A DNA stretch of 64,000 bases from Flavobacteriales bacterium (GTDB taxonomy: Bacteria > Bacteroidota > Bacteroidia > Flavobacteriales_D > Sanyastnellaceae): assembly GCA_947456965.1 (NCBI GenBank), contig CANGTU010000001.1, positions 1 through 64,000 of the forward strand. Reading direction: 5' to 3'. Position 1 is the stretch's first letter. Each line of letters opens with the position of its first letter. The translations under genes and the position numbers were made by a program. Shown piece by piece: positions 7,109-13,938 of this stretch. The notes below the pieces were generated by a model, which made no database searches, was not told where the DNA came from, and saw only the letters and a program-made list of their open reading frames with translations.

Positions 7109-9307
7109 TCAAAGGTTCTCCTTCAAAAACACCGTCATCTTCTCAAACAAGTGCAGCCTTGTATAGCCTCCGTAAATACCGTGGTTTTTATTCGGGTAAA
7201 TGAACATATCAAAAGGCTTGTTCTTCGCCACCAGCGCACTCACCATGTCCATCGTATTCTGCAAATGCACATTGTCATCGGCTGATCCGTGCACGAGCAG
7301 ATATTTTCCTTTCAGCAAATCCACGAAGTTGATCGGTGAATTGTTTTCATAACCGCCGCTGTTTTCCTGCGGGGTGCGCATGAAGCGCTCGGTGTAAATG
7401 GAGTCGTAATATTTCCAGTTGGTCACCGGAGCCACCGCGATTCCTGCCTTGTAGTAATCTGCTCCCTTGGTCATGCAGAGGGACGTCATGTATCCGCCAT
7501 AACTCCAGCCCTGGATGCCGATGCGCGCAGCATCCACATATGACTGCTGTCCAAGATGCTTGGCCAGATCAATAAAATCTTCCGTTTCATTCTTGCCGAG
7601 GTTCATGTAGGTGCTGTGTTTAAAGGTGCGTCCGCGGTGCATCGTCCCTCTGGGATCGCAGCTCACCACAATATACCCTTCCTGACAGAGCAGCTGATAC
7701 CAGAGAAAGTTGCGTGATCCCCAGCTATTGCTCACCGTATTGCTTCCGGGTCCGCCGTATATGGCCACGAGTACGGGATACTTCTTTGCAGGATCGAAGT
7801 TGGCGGGCTTCATCATCCAGCAGTTGATTGATGTGCCGGTACTGTTAGTGAATTGGAAGAATTCTTTCCGCGTGAGCTTGTAGTTGGCCAGTCGCTGCCG
7901 CAGCTTCTCATTGTCACGCAGTGTGCGGATCTCCTTGCCATCTGAGCTATGCAACGTAACGACAGGAGGCGTTTGGGCATCACTGAAGGTCTGGATATAG
8001 TACTTCATTCCGCTGCTGAAAGAGGCCTCATAGGTGCCCGGTACGTTGCCGAGTTGCCTGGTCTTGCCTTTCTTGAGATCTACCACAAACAGGTGTTTTT
8101 CCGTTGCGCCGTGCTGACTGCTGCTGTAATAGGCTAGTTCTTTCTGCTCATCGATGCCATAGAAGTCGATGATGTCCCATTCGCCCGAAGTGATCTGGCG
8201 AATGGGTTTGCCCGTGAGGTCAAATTGCCACAGGTGATGGTAGTTGTCGCGCTCGCTTGTCCAGTAAAACGATTTGCCATCTGCAGGGAAAAAGAGGTTA
8301 TCGGTGATGTCTATGTAGGTGTCCGACTTTTCCTCGTAAATGAGCTCCGTGGCATGGTCAAAGGGTTCAACCGCAGCGAGGTTGGTAGCGAGAAACTCGA
8401 GGTGGTTCTGGTGGCGGTTCAAGCGCATGATGATGAGCCGGTCATTTCCTGCCGACCACCTGATGCGGGGGATGTAGATATCGGGATTGGCACCTGTGTT
8501 TACTTTCCTCGACAGGCCTTTGCTGAGGTCGTAAATCCATACGGAGACCCGGCTGTTCTCCTCGCCGGCTTTGGGGTATTTGAAGGTGTACGGATCGGGA
8601 TATAGTTCTCCATAGTAGTCCATGGTATACTCCTTGACCCGGCTCTCGTCCGTTCGGATCCAGGCAATGCGGTCGCCCTTCGGACTCCATTGAAAGGCTT
8701 TGTCCACGCCAAACTCTTCCTCGTACACCCAATCCATAGCTCCATTGATGATGGCGTTCCGGGCACCATCTTCCGTGATTCGGATTTCTTTGCGCGACGC
8801 CAGATCAAGCACATAGAGATCATTGTTTCGTACAAAGGCTACAGCCTTACCAGTGGGGGAGAACTCCGCGAGTCGCTGTTTGCCCAGACTGAAGTCTGCC
8901 AGCTGGATGACAGACTTGGTGGCGATGTCGTAGATGTAGTAGTTAGCGCTGGAACTGTGTCGGTAAATGGACTCCATTTCCGTGGCTACAAGAATTTTAT
9001 CTTCTGCAGCACTGAAGGCATAGTCTTCCACTTCGCGGTTGGGATCGTTGAAGATGTCCACGGATGTGGCGATCACAGCCACTTCGTTTCCGGTGGCATA
9101 GCTGTATTTGACTATGCGACTGCCGAAGGCATCGCTTCGCTCGATACTCGAATAGTGGAGCCCGTCGGCCATGGAGTTTAGTCCGTCCACATATTCAGCA
9201 TTGAATTCACCGCTTGCCCAAACGAGCTGATTGGTAAGCCCCTGTTGGGCATCGGAAGCCGCTACTCCCAGAAGGAGGGCGATAGTCAGAAAATGGCTTT
9301 TTATCAT
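7109..9307 (-). CDS. Dipeptidyl peptidase IV family (S9B) serine peptidase
   Basis: A 732-residue exported peptidase that removes N-terminal X-Pro/X-Ala dipeptides in characterised relatives. A signal peptide is visible (MIKSHFLTIALLLGVAASDAQQ). Residues about 45-480 form the eight-bladed DPP4 beta-propeller; the alpha/beta-hydrolase domain follows with nucleophile Ser near 601 in GWSYGG, Asp near 676 in GSADDNVH and His near 707 in NKNHGIYGG. The propeller contains the WVYEEE segment typical of DPP4 for binding the substrate N-terminus. ATG 9307 is chosen because it yields the signal peptide; the open frame extends 43 codons further upstream. It is transcribed away from the FAD oxidase gene. 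Confidence 0.93.
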   Translation of the reverse strand: MIKSHFLTIALLLGVAASDAQQGLTNQLVWASGEFNAEYVDGLNSMADGLHYSSIERSDAFGSRIVKYSYATGNEVAVIATSVDIFNDPNREVEDYAFSAAEDKILVATEMESIYRHSSSANYYIYDIATKSVIQLADFSLGKQRLAEFSPTGKAVAFVRNNDLYVLDLASRKEIRITEDGARNAIINGAMDWVYEEEFGVDKAFQWSPKGDRIAWIRTDESRVKEYTMDYYGELYPDPYTFKYPKAGEENSRVSVWIYDLSKGLSRKVNTGANPDIYIPRIRWSAGNDRLIIMRLNRHQNHLEFLATNLAAVEPFDHATELIYEEKSDTYIDITDNLFFPADGKSFYWTSERDNYHHLWQFDLTGKPIRQITSGEWDIIDFYGIDEQKELAYYSSSQHGATEKHLFVVDLKKGKTRQLGNVPGTYEASFSSGMKYYIQTFSDAQTPPVVTLHSSDGKEIRTLRDNEKLRQRLANYKLTRKEFFQFTNSTGTSINCWMMKPANFDPAKKYPVLVAIYGGPGSNTVSNSWGSRNFLWYQLLCQEGYIVVSCDPRGTMHRGRTFKHSTYMNLGKNETEDFIDLAKHLGQQSYVDAARIGIQGWSYGGYMTSLCMTKGADYYKAGIAVAPVTNWKYYDSIYTERFMRTPQENSGGYENNSPINFVDLLKGKYLLVHGSADDNVHLQNTMDMVSALVAKNKPFDMFIYPNKNHGIYGGYTRLHLFEKMTVFLKENL

Positions 9308-9325
9308 GATGGGAAAATGACTCGA

Positions 9326-9333
9326 CGAAAGTA
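9326..9333 (-). promoter_or_regulatory. Promoter -7-like box for the DPP4 gene
   Basis: On the minus strand TACTTTCG (one mismatch to TAnnTTTG) lies 18 nt before the DPP4 ATG at 9307. It faces the box of the divergent FAD oxidase gene, 32 bp away. Confidence 0.4.
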
Positions 9334-9365
9334 CGGGAAGCGTGCTCAAGTGTGCCGCGGTCTTC

Positions 9366-9373
9366 CATCTTTG
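9366..9373 (+). promoter_or_regulatory. Promoter -7-like box, predicted leaderless start of the GlcD-type gene
   Basis: CATCTTTG followed by CAGC and then ATG at 9378. The 4-nt spacing would put the transcription start at or next to the start codon. The same spacing is seen at four other genes in this window. Confidence 0.4.
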
Positions 9374-9377
9374 CAGC

Positions 9378-10805
9378 ATGATGACCAACCACCTCGCCCG
9401 GTTTCGCGCCCTGTTAGGTGATTCCTTTGTGCTCACCGATCAGGAATCGCTCCGTCATTATGGTCACGATGAAACGGAGGACCTCAGCTATCCACCCGAC
9501 GTGGTTCTCAGGCCGGGTTCCACCGAAGAGGTGAGCGCAGTGCTGCGCTATTGCTCTGAGCATCGGGTGCCGGTAACTCCCCTCGGCGCGCGCACAGGAC
9601 TCAGCGGGGGCGCGCTCAGTATTTATGGAGGCGTGGGATTGAGCATGGAGCGATTCAACAGGATTATCGAGGTGGACGAGCTGAATGGCCAGGTGACCAC
9701 CGAACCTGCCGTCATTACGCAGGTACTTCAGGAGACATGCGCTGAAAAGGGTTGGTACTATGCGCCTGATCCCGCGAGCCGGGGATCCTGCTGGATTGGT
9801 GGTAATATCGCAGAGAACAGCGGCGGACCGCATGCGGTCAAATATGGAGTGACCAAGGACTTTGTGCTCAACCTCGAAGTGGTTTTACCCACGGGCGAAA
9901 TCATCTGGACGGGTGCCAACACCCTGAAGAATTCGACGGGTTACAACCTCACCCAACTCATGGTAGGCAGCGAGGGAACACTGGGTGTGATTACCAAGGC
10001 CGTGCTTAAGCTCATACCGCTCCCACGACATCAGGTGCTCATGCTTGTGCCTTTCCGGTCGGCAGAAAAGGCCTGCGAGGCGGTGAGCGCAATCTTCCGC
10101 GCCGGCATAACCCCGTCAGCGCTTGAGTTCATGGAGCGTGACGCCATTGAGCTTGCCATGCAATGGGCAGAGGGAGCGGCAATGCCCCTCGAAGACGATG
10201 TGGCTGCTCACCTGCTGATCGAAGTGGACGGGAACCATCCCGATGCTCTCATGGCCGATTGCGAAGTAATTGCAGAGGTGGTGGCCAGGTATGAATCGGG
10301 CGAAATCCTGCTGGCCGAGGACCAGGCGCAAAAGGACCAGCTCTGGAAGTTGCGCCGAAAAGTAGGGGAGGCTGTGAAGGCCCATTCTACATATAAGGAA
10401 GAGGATACGGTAGTACCTCGCTATCTGCTGCCCGAGCTCCTTCGTGGAGTGAAATCTATCGGTGCACATTATGGTTTCCACTCGGTATGTTACGGACATG
10501 CTGGCGATGGAAATCTGCATGTCAATATCCTGCGAGGCGATCTCGATGAGGAAACCTGGAATCACCGGCTCCCGGTGGCCATACGCGAGCTGTTCAGGCT
10601 GGTGGTCTCGCTCGGTGGAACCCTCAGCGGAGAGCATGGCATAGGCCTGGTCCAGAAGGACTATATGGATATCGCATTCAATAGCTTCCAATTGAATCTG
10701 ATGCGGGAGATCAAGCGGGTTTTCGATCCATTCGGCATCCTCAATCCGGGTAAGATTTTTCCGGATATGAAGCCTGCTTCCGAATTGACCGGCCATGAGA
10801 AGTGA
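9378..10805 (+). CDS. FAD-binding oxidase, GlcD/D-2-hydroxyacid dehydrogenase type
   Basis: A 475-residue flavoprotein of the vanillyl-alcohol-oxidase fold. The N-terminal FAD-binding (FAD_binding_4) domain shows VTPLGARTGLSGGAL near residue 75, RGSCWIGGNIAENSGG and VGSEGTLGVITKAVLKL. The C-terminal domain has VCYGHAGDGNLHVNIL near 373 and GTLSGEHGIGLVQK near 413, both typical of glycolate oxidase GlcD and D-lactate dehydrogenases. It likely oxidises a D-2-hydroxyacid such as glycolate or D-lactate and feeds electrons to a carrier. No GlcE or GlcF partner is adjacent, which favours the single-subunit type. Two consecutive ATGs (9378, 9381) are possible starts; the preceding box suggests a leaderless mRNA. 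Confidence 0.88.
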   Translation: MMTNHLARFRALLGDSFVLTDQESLRHYGHDETEDLSYPPDVVLRPGSTEEVSAVLRYCSEHRVPVTPLGARTGLSGGALSIYGGVGLSMERFNRIIEVDELNGQVTTEPAVITQVLQETCAEKGWYYAPDPASRGSCWIGGNIAENSGGPHAVKYGVTKDFVLNLEVVLPTGEIIWTGANTLKNSTGYNLTQLMVGSEGTLGVITKAVLKLIPLPRHQVLMLVPFRSAEKACEAVSAIFRAGITPSALEFMERDAIELAMQWAEGAAMPLEDDVAAHLLIEVDGNHPDALMADCEVIAEVVARYESGEILLAEDQAQKDQLWKLRRKVGEAVKAHSTYKEEDTVVPRYLLPELLRGVKSIGAHYGFHSVCYGHAGDGNLHVNILRGDLDEETWNHRLPVAIRELFRLVVSLGGTLSGEHGIGLVQKDYMDIAFNSFQLNLMREIKRVFDPFGILNPGKIFPDMKPASELTGHEK

Positions 10806-10857
10806 GGACAGTTCCGAAGACTTCTCTTTGAAAAAACACGGAATTGTTATGCACCTG

Positions 10858-10890
10858 TTATTGACATATTCGCGCATACTTATATATTCG
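10858..10890 (+). promoter_or_regulatory. Promoter of candidate small RNA
   Basis: TTATTG (10858-10863) is separated by 19 nt from TATATTCG (10883-10890), matching the Bacteroidota -33/-7 arrangement with one mismatch in TAnnTTTG. No coding sequence starts downstream before the terminator at 10997-11022, so it would drive a non-coding transcript. Confidence 0.45.
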
Positions 10891-10894
10891 CAGG

Positions 10895-11024
10895 GTGTTC
10901 GGGCCATGTGTCAGGAACACATTTGAGTTAGTTGAGTTGGGTCATCCTGACCCAAGGCAATTATGATAGTTTTTAGTTTTTCAGTTTAAGCCAGAGAGCC
11001 CCCGAATCGTCGGGGGCTTTTTGG
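10895..11024 (+). ncRNA. Candidate small RNA with its own promoter and terminator
   Basis: The predicted transcript of about 130 nt has three hairpins: GTGTTC/GAACAC (10895-10900 and 10914-10919), TTGGGTCA-tcc-TGACCCAA (10937-10955), and the terminal GC-rich stem at 10997-11018 followed by TTTTT. An AT-rich single-stranded stretch containing TTTTTAGTTTTTCAG lies between hairpins two and three. No open frame of reasonable length is present. Family not recognised; 6S-like and Flavo-1-like RNAs are possibilities I cannot test here. It is not simply the 3' end of the upstream gene, which stops at 10805. Confidence 0.45.
10997..11022 (+). terminator. Rho-independent terminator
   Basis: AGCCCCCGA-atcg-TCGGGGGCT gives a perfect 9-bp stem with a 4-nt loop, followed by TTTTTGG. 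This is a strong intrinsic terminator on the plus strand. Confidence 0.85.
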
Positions 11025-11037
11025 TTGTAGCCGGAAT

Positions 11038-11045
11038 TACCTTCG
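11038..11045 (+). promoter_or_regulatory. Promoter -7-like box, predicted leaderless start of BaiN-like gene
   Basis: TACCTTCG followed by CCGC and then ATG at 11050; one mismatch to TAnnTTTG, 4-nt spacing to the start codon. Confidence 0.4.
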
Positions 11046-11049
11046 CCGC

Positions 11050-12276
11050 ATGGCGAAACTGGTAGTCATTGGTGGTGGCGCAGCGGGGTTCTTCGGAGCT
11101 ATCCGTGCAGCTGAGTGCCTGCCCGGACTGGAAGTGTGGATCCTCGAGAAGTCCGGCCATACGTTATCTAAAGTTCGCATCAGTGGAGGGGGCAGGTGCA
11201 ATGTCACCCATGCCTGTTTTGAGCCCGGCGAGCTGGTTCAGTATTATCCACGCGGACACCGGGAGTTGCGTGGACCATTTTCAGCATTTCAGCCCGGTGA
11301 TACCATGCAGTGGTTTGGAGAACGGGGTGTGGAGCTCAAGACCGAAGAGGATGGACGGATCTTCCCCGTCACTGATAAGAGCAGCACCATCGTGGATTGC
11401 CTGGAAGAGTCAGCCGGCAAGGCAGGCGTTCGTGTGCTGTACCGATCGGGTGCAGTAGGCATCAGCAGGATGGGAGAGCGGTGGCTTGTGAGCACCGGTG
11501 CCGCATCCGAGGTGATAGCCGATGCTCTGCTCATCACCACGGGAAGCAGTCCGCAGGTATGGGAAATGCTTCGCAAGGCTGGACATACCATCGTCGAGCC
11601 GGTACCCTCCTTGTTTACATTCAACTGCCGTGATGCACGGATCAACGAGCTTCCAGGTGTGGTTGCTCCTCAGGCGGAGGTTTCCATCCTTTCCACCCGC
11701 CATCAGGCTTCAGGTCCTGTGTTGGTGACTCATTGGGGTTTCAGCGGACCGGGAATTCTCAAGCTTTCGGCCTGGGCCGCCCGCGAACTCGCCGGGGTAA
11801 ACTACGATTTTACCATCCGCATCAACTGGGATATGCGTTATGATTCAGAGTCACTGGCGGAGGAGCTCGCCGCTATTCGCCAGCGCGAACCCCGCAAGCA
11901 GCTTCTTACTTTTTCCCCTGTGAACATGCCTCTGCGCCTATGGGTGTCGTTGGTCACCTCTGTTGCTGATCCGTCTGCCAGATGGTCCGACACCTCCAAT
12001 GCCACACTGAGGAGGCTTGCGGAGGCCGTGTGTTGCGCTGAGTTCAGGATCCGCGGAAAAAGTACCTTTAAGGAAGAGTTTGTTACTGCAGGTGGTGTAG
12101 CTCTGCGTGAGGTGGACTTCAGAACCATGGCCAGCAAGATCCTTCCTTCGTGCTGGCTGGCCGGAGAGGTACTCGATATCGATGCCGTAACAGGAGGCTT
12201 TAACTTCCAGGCCGCATGGACCACCTCCTGGATAGCAGGGGGAGCTATAGCCCGACACCTCGCTCACCAGTCCTGA
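11050..12276 (+). CDS. BaiN/HI0933-family FAD-dependent oxidoreductase
   Basis: A 408-residue flavoprotein of the HI0933/YhiN (BaiN) family. The N-terminal dinucleotide-binding loop is LVVIGGGAAGFFGAIRAAE. The family signature KVRISGGGRCNVTHA follows near residue 40, and the C-terminal FAD segment AGEVLDIDAVTGGFNFQAAWTTSWIAGG lies near 375-403. Members reduce unknown substrates; BaiN itself acts in bile-acid dehydroxylation, but most bacteria carry a homologue of undefined role. It is monocistronic by appearance: a strong terminator and a promoter box sit just before it, and the next gene has its own box. The length matches the family (about 400). Confidence 0.88.
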   Translation: MAKLVVIGGGAAGFFGAIRAAECLPGLEVWILEKSGHTLSKVRISGGGRCNVTHACFEPGELVQYYPRGHRELRGPFSAFQPGDTMQWFGERGVELKTEEDGRIFPVTDKSSTIVDCLEESAGKAGVRVLYRSGAVGISRMGERWLVSTGAASEVIADALLITTGSSPQVWEMLRKAGHTIVEPVPSLFTFNCRDARINELPGVVAPQAEVSILSTRHQASGPVLVTHWGFSGPGILKLSAWAARELAGVNYDFTIRINWDMRYDSESLAEELAAIRQREPRKQLLTFSPVNMPLRLWVSLVTSVADPSARWSDTSNATLRRLAEAVCCAEFRIRGKSTFKEEFVTAGGVALREVDFRTMASKILPSCWLAGEVLDIDAVTGGFNFQAAWTTSWIAGGAIARHLAHQS

Positions 12277-12323
12277 TACTCCTGACCATGTGCTCAGGAT
12301 ATGAGCGCAGCAGGCGGTTTGAT

Positions 12324-12331
12324 TAGCTTTG
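12324..12331 (+). promoter_or_regulatory. Promoter -7 box for fabI
   Basis: TAGCTTTG is an exact TAnnTTTG match, followed by CGGC, 23 nt before the fabI ATG at 12355. It supports the downstream ATG over the longer frame. Confidence 0.5.
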
Positions 12332-12354
12332 CGGCATATTCCAACCTCACGACT

Positions 12355-13176
12355 ATGGCCAACCAACTGCTCAAAGGAAAAAAAGGCATCATTTCCGGTG
12401 CCCTCAACAATATGTCGATCGCATGGAAAGTAGCCGAGCGCGCACACGAAGAAGGAGCGGAAATCGTGCTGACCAATGCCCCCATTGCCATGCGTATGGG
12501 TGAGATCAACGGGCTCGCCGCTGCCATCGGCAACGCACCGATCATTCCGGCGGATGCGACCAATGAACAGGATATTGAAAACCTGTTCGCCCGGTCCATG
12601 GAGCATTTTGGGGGTAAGGTGGATTTTGTGCTGCACAGCATCGGTATGTCCCCCAACGTGCGGAAGGGGAAGCATTATACCAACCTGAACTACGAGTGGT
12701 ACAAGCAGACGCTTGATGTGAGCGCCATGAGTTTGCACAAGATGCTGGCCACCGCATACCGGCTCGACGCCATTCAGGACTGGGGGTCGGTAGTAGCCCT
12801 GACCTACATCGCTGCTCAGCGCATCTTTCCTGATTACAATGACATGGCCGATGCGAAATCACTATTGGAAAGTATTTCGCGCAGTTTTGGATACCATTAT
12901 GGCGCAGCGAAAAAGGTCCGGATCAATACCATTTCTCAATCACCTACTGTCACCACAGCGGGTAGCGGCGTAAAGGGATTCGACGGATTCATCAACTATT
13001 CCAATGCCATGTCGCCACTGGGCAATGCCGATGCGCTGGCCTGTGCGGACTACTGCATTGCACTCTTCAGTGATCTCACCCGCTACGTGACGATGCAGAA
13101 TCTCTTCCATGACGGCGGATTTTCATCCACCGGCGTGACGCAGGAAGTCGTCGAGAAATTTGCAGGGAAAGACTAA
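12355..13176 (+). CDS. fabI: Enoyl-[acyl-carrier-protein] reductase (NADH)
   Basis: A 273-residue SDR-fold enzyme that reduces enoyl-ACP in the last step of each fatty-acid elongation cycle. The FabI form of the nucleotide loop, GIISGALNNMSIAWKVAE, is at residues 11-28. The catalytic pair is in PDYNDMADAK, the Tyr-x6-Lys spacing diagnostic of FabI rather than classical SDRs (Tyr-x3-Lys). The substrate-loop region TISQSPTVTTAGSGVKGF follows. ATG 12355 gives the normal short N-terminus and lies just after a promoter box; the open frame from 12301 adds an unconserved leader. Its stop overlaps the stop of the convergent sirtuin gene (13173-13176). Confidence 0.95.
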   Translation: MANQLLKGKKGIISGALNNMSIAWKVAERAHEEGAEIVLTNAPIAMRMGEINGLAAAIGNAPIIPADATNEQDIENLFARSMEHFGGKVDFVLHSIGMSPNVRKGKHYTNLNYEWYKQTLDVSAMSLHKMLATAYRLDAIQDWGSVVALTYIAAQRIFPDYNDMADAKSLLESISRSFGYHYGAAKKVRINTISQSPTVTTAGSGVKGFDGFINYSNAMSPLGNADALACADYCIALFSDLTRYVTMQNLFHDGGFSSTGVTQEVVEKFAGKD

Positions 13177-13865
13177 AAATCCGCTTCCATCAGAATATTT
13201 CTGACCCGTTCCATTCCGGCTGATGCACCCTCCCGGATGACTTTCAGATTGGCTACACCCGATATAGAAGGGGCATTCGGGTCAATGACGTATTTCGGAC
13301 AGGCGGCAGGTGCTTCGTGGATCAGTCCGGCCGCAGGGTAGACCTGCATGGAGGTGCCGATGATGATCACACAATCTGCTTTTCTCATTACGTCTATCGC
13401 AGGTTCAATCATCGGCACGGGCTCACCGAACCACACAATGTGCGGCCGGAGCTGGGAACCGCGTTCACACAAGTCACCCCATTTCAGCTCCCAGCCCTCG
13501 ATAGGGTATACGAGCTCCGGATAGGCCGTACTCCTCGATTTAATGAGCTCACCATGCAGGTGCAGGATAGAAGAACTGCCCGCACGTTCATGCAGATTGT
13601 CCACATTTTGGGTCACGATGTGCACGCGGAAATGCGCTTCGAGTGAGGCCAGGATGTGGTGTCCTTCGTTCGGACCGACCTCGAGCAGTCGCTTGCGCCG
13701 TTCATTGTAGAAGCGAAGCACGAGTTGCGGATTCACCGCCCAGGCCTCCGGTGTGGCTACGTCCTGAATGCGGTGGTTTTCCCAGGTGCCGTCAGCCCCT
13801 CGGAATGTCGGAATGCCACTCTCAGCGCTCATTCCCGCCCCCGAAAGCACAACCAGGTTCTTCAT
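13173..13865 (-). CDS. cobB: NAD-dependent protein deacylase (class III-type sirtuin, zinc ribbon lost)
   Basis: A 230-residue cytoplasmic sirtuin that removes acyl groups from lysines using NAD. NAD-binding motifs are LSGAGMSAESGIPTFRG (7-23) and TQNVDNLHERAG (85-95); the catalytic His is at 104 in LHLHGEL. Tyr53 and Arg56 in RFYNERRKR match the Y-x-x-R signature of desuccinylase/demalonylase sirtuins such as SIRT5 and CobB. The four zinc-binding cysteines usual after the catalytic His are missing; only one Cys (LCERG) is present in the expected region. This variant is, as far as I recall, usual in Bacteroidota. The ATG lies 4 nt after a promoter-like box. Confidence 0.9.
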   Translation of the reverse strand: MKNLVVLSGAGMSAESGIPTFRGADGTWENHRIQDVATPEAWAVNPQLVLRFYNERRKRLLEVGPNEGHHILASLEAHFRVHIVTQNVDNLHERAGSSSILHLHGELIKSRSTAYPELVYPIEGWELKWGDLCERGSQLRPHIVWFGEPVPMIEPAIDVMRKADCVIIIGTSMQVYPAAGLIHEAPAACPKYVIDPNAPSISGVANLKVIREGASAGMERVRNILMEADF

Positions 13866-13869
13866 GGCC

Positions 13870-13877
13870 CCAAGTTA
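13870..13877 (-). promoter_or_regulatory. Promoter -7-like box, predicted leaderless start of cobB
   Basis: On the minus strand TAACTTGG followed by GGCC and then ATG at 13865. One mismatch to TAnnTTTG and the recurrent 4-nt spacing. Confidence 0.35.
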
Positions 13878-13938
13878 GCCCCGGTGAGCCCTGCAGTGAA
13901 TCCAACTTTCGTACTTACTTTGGTGAAGCCTTGGCCGG

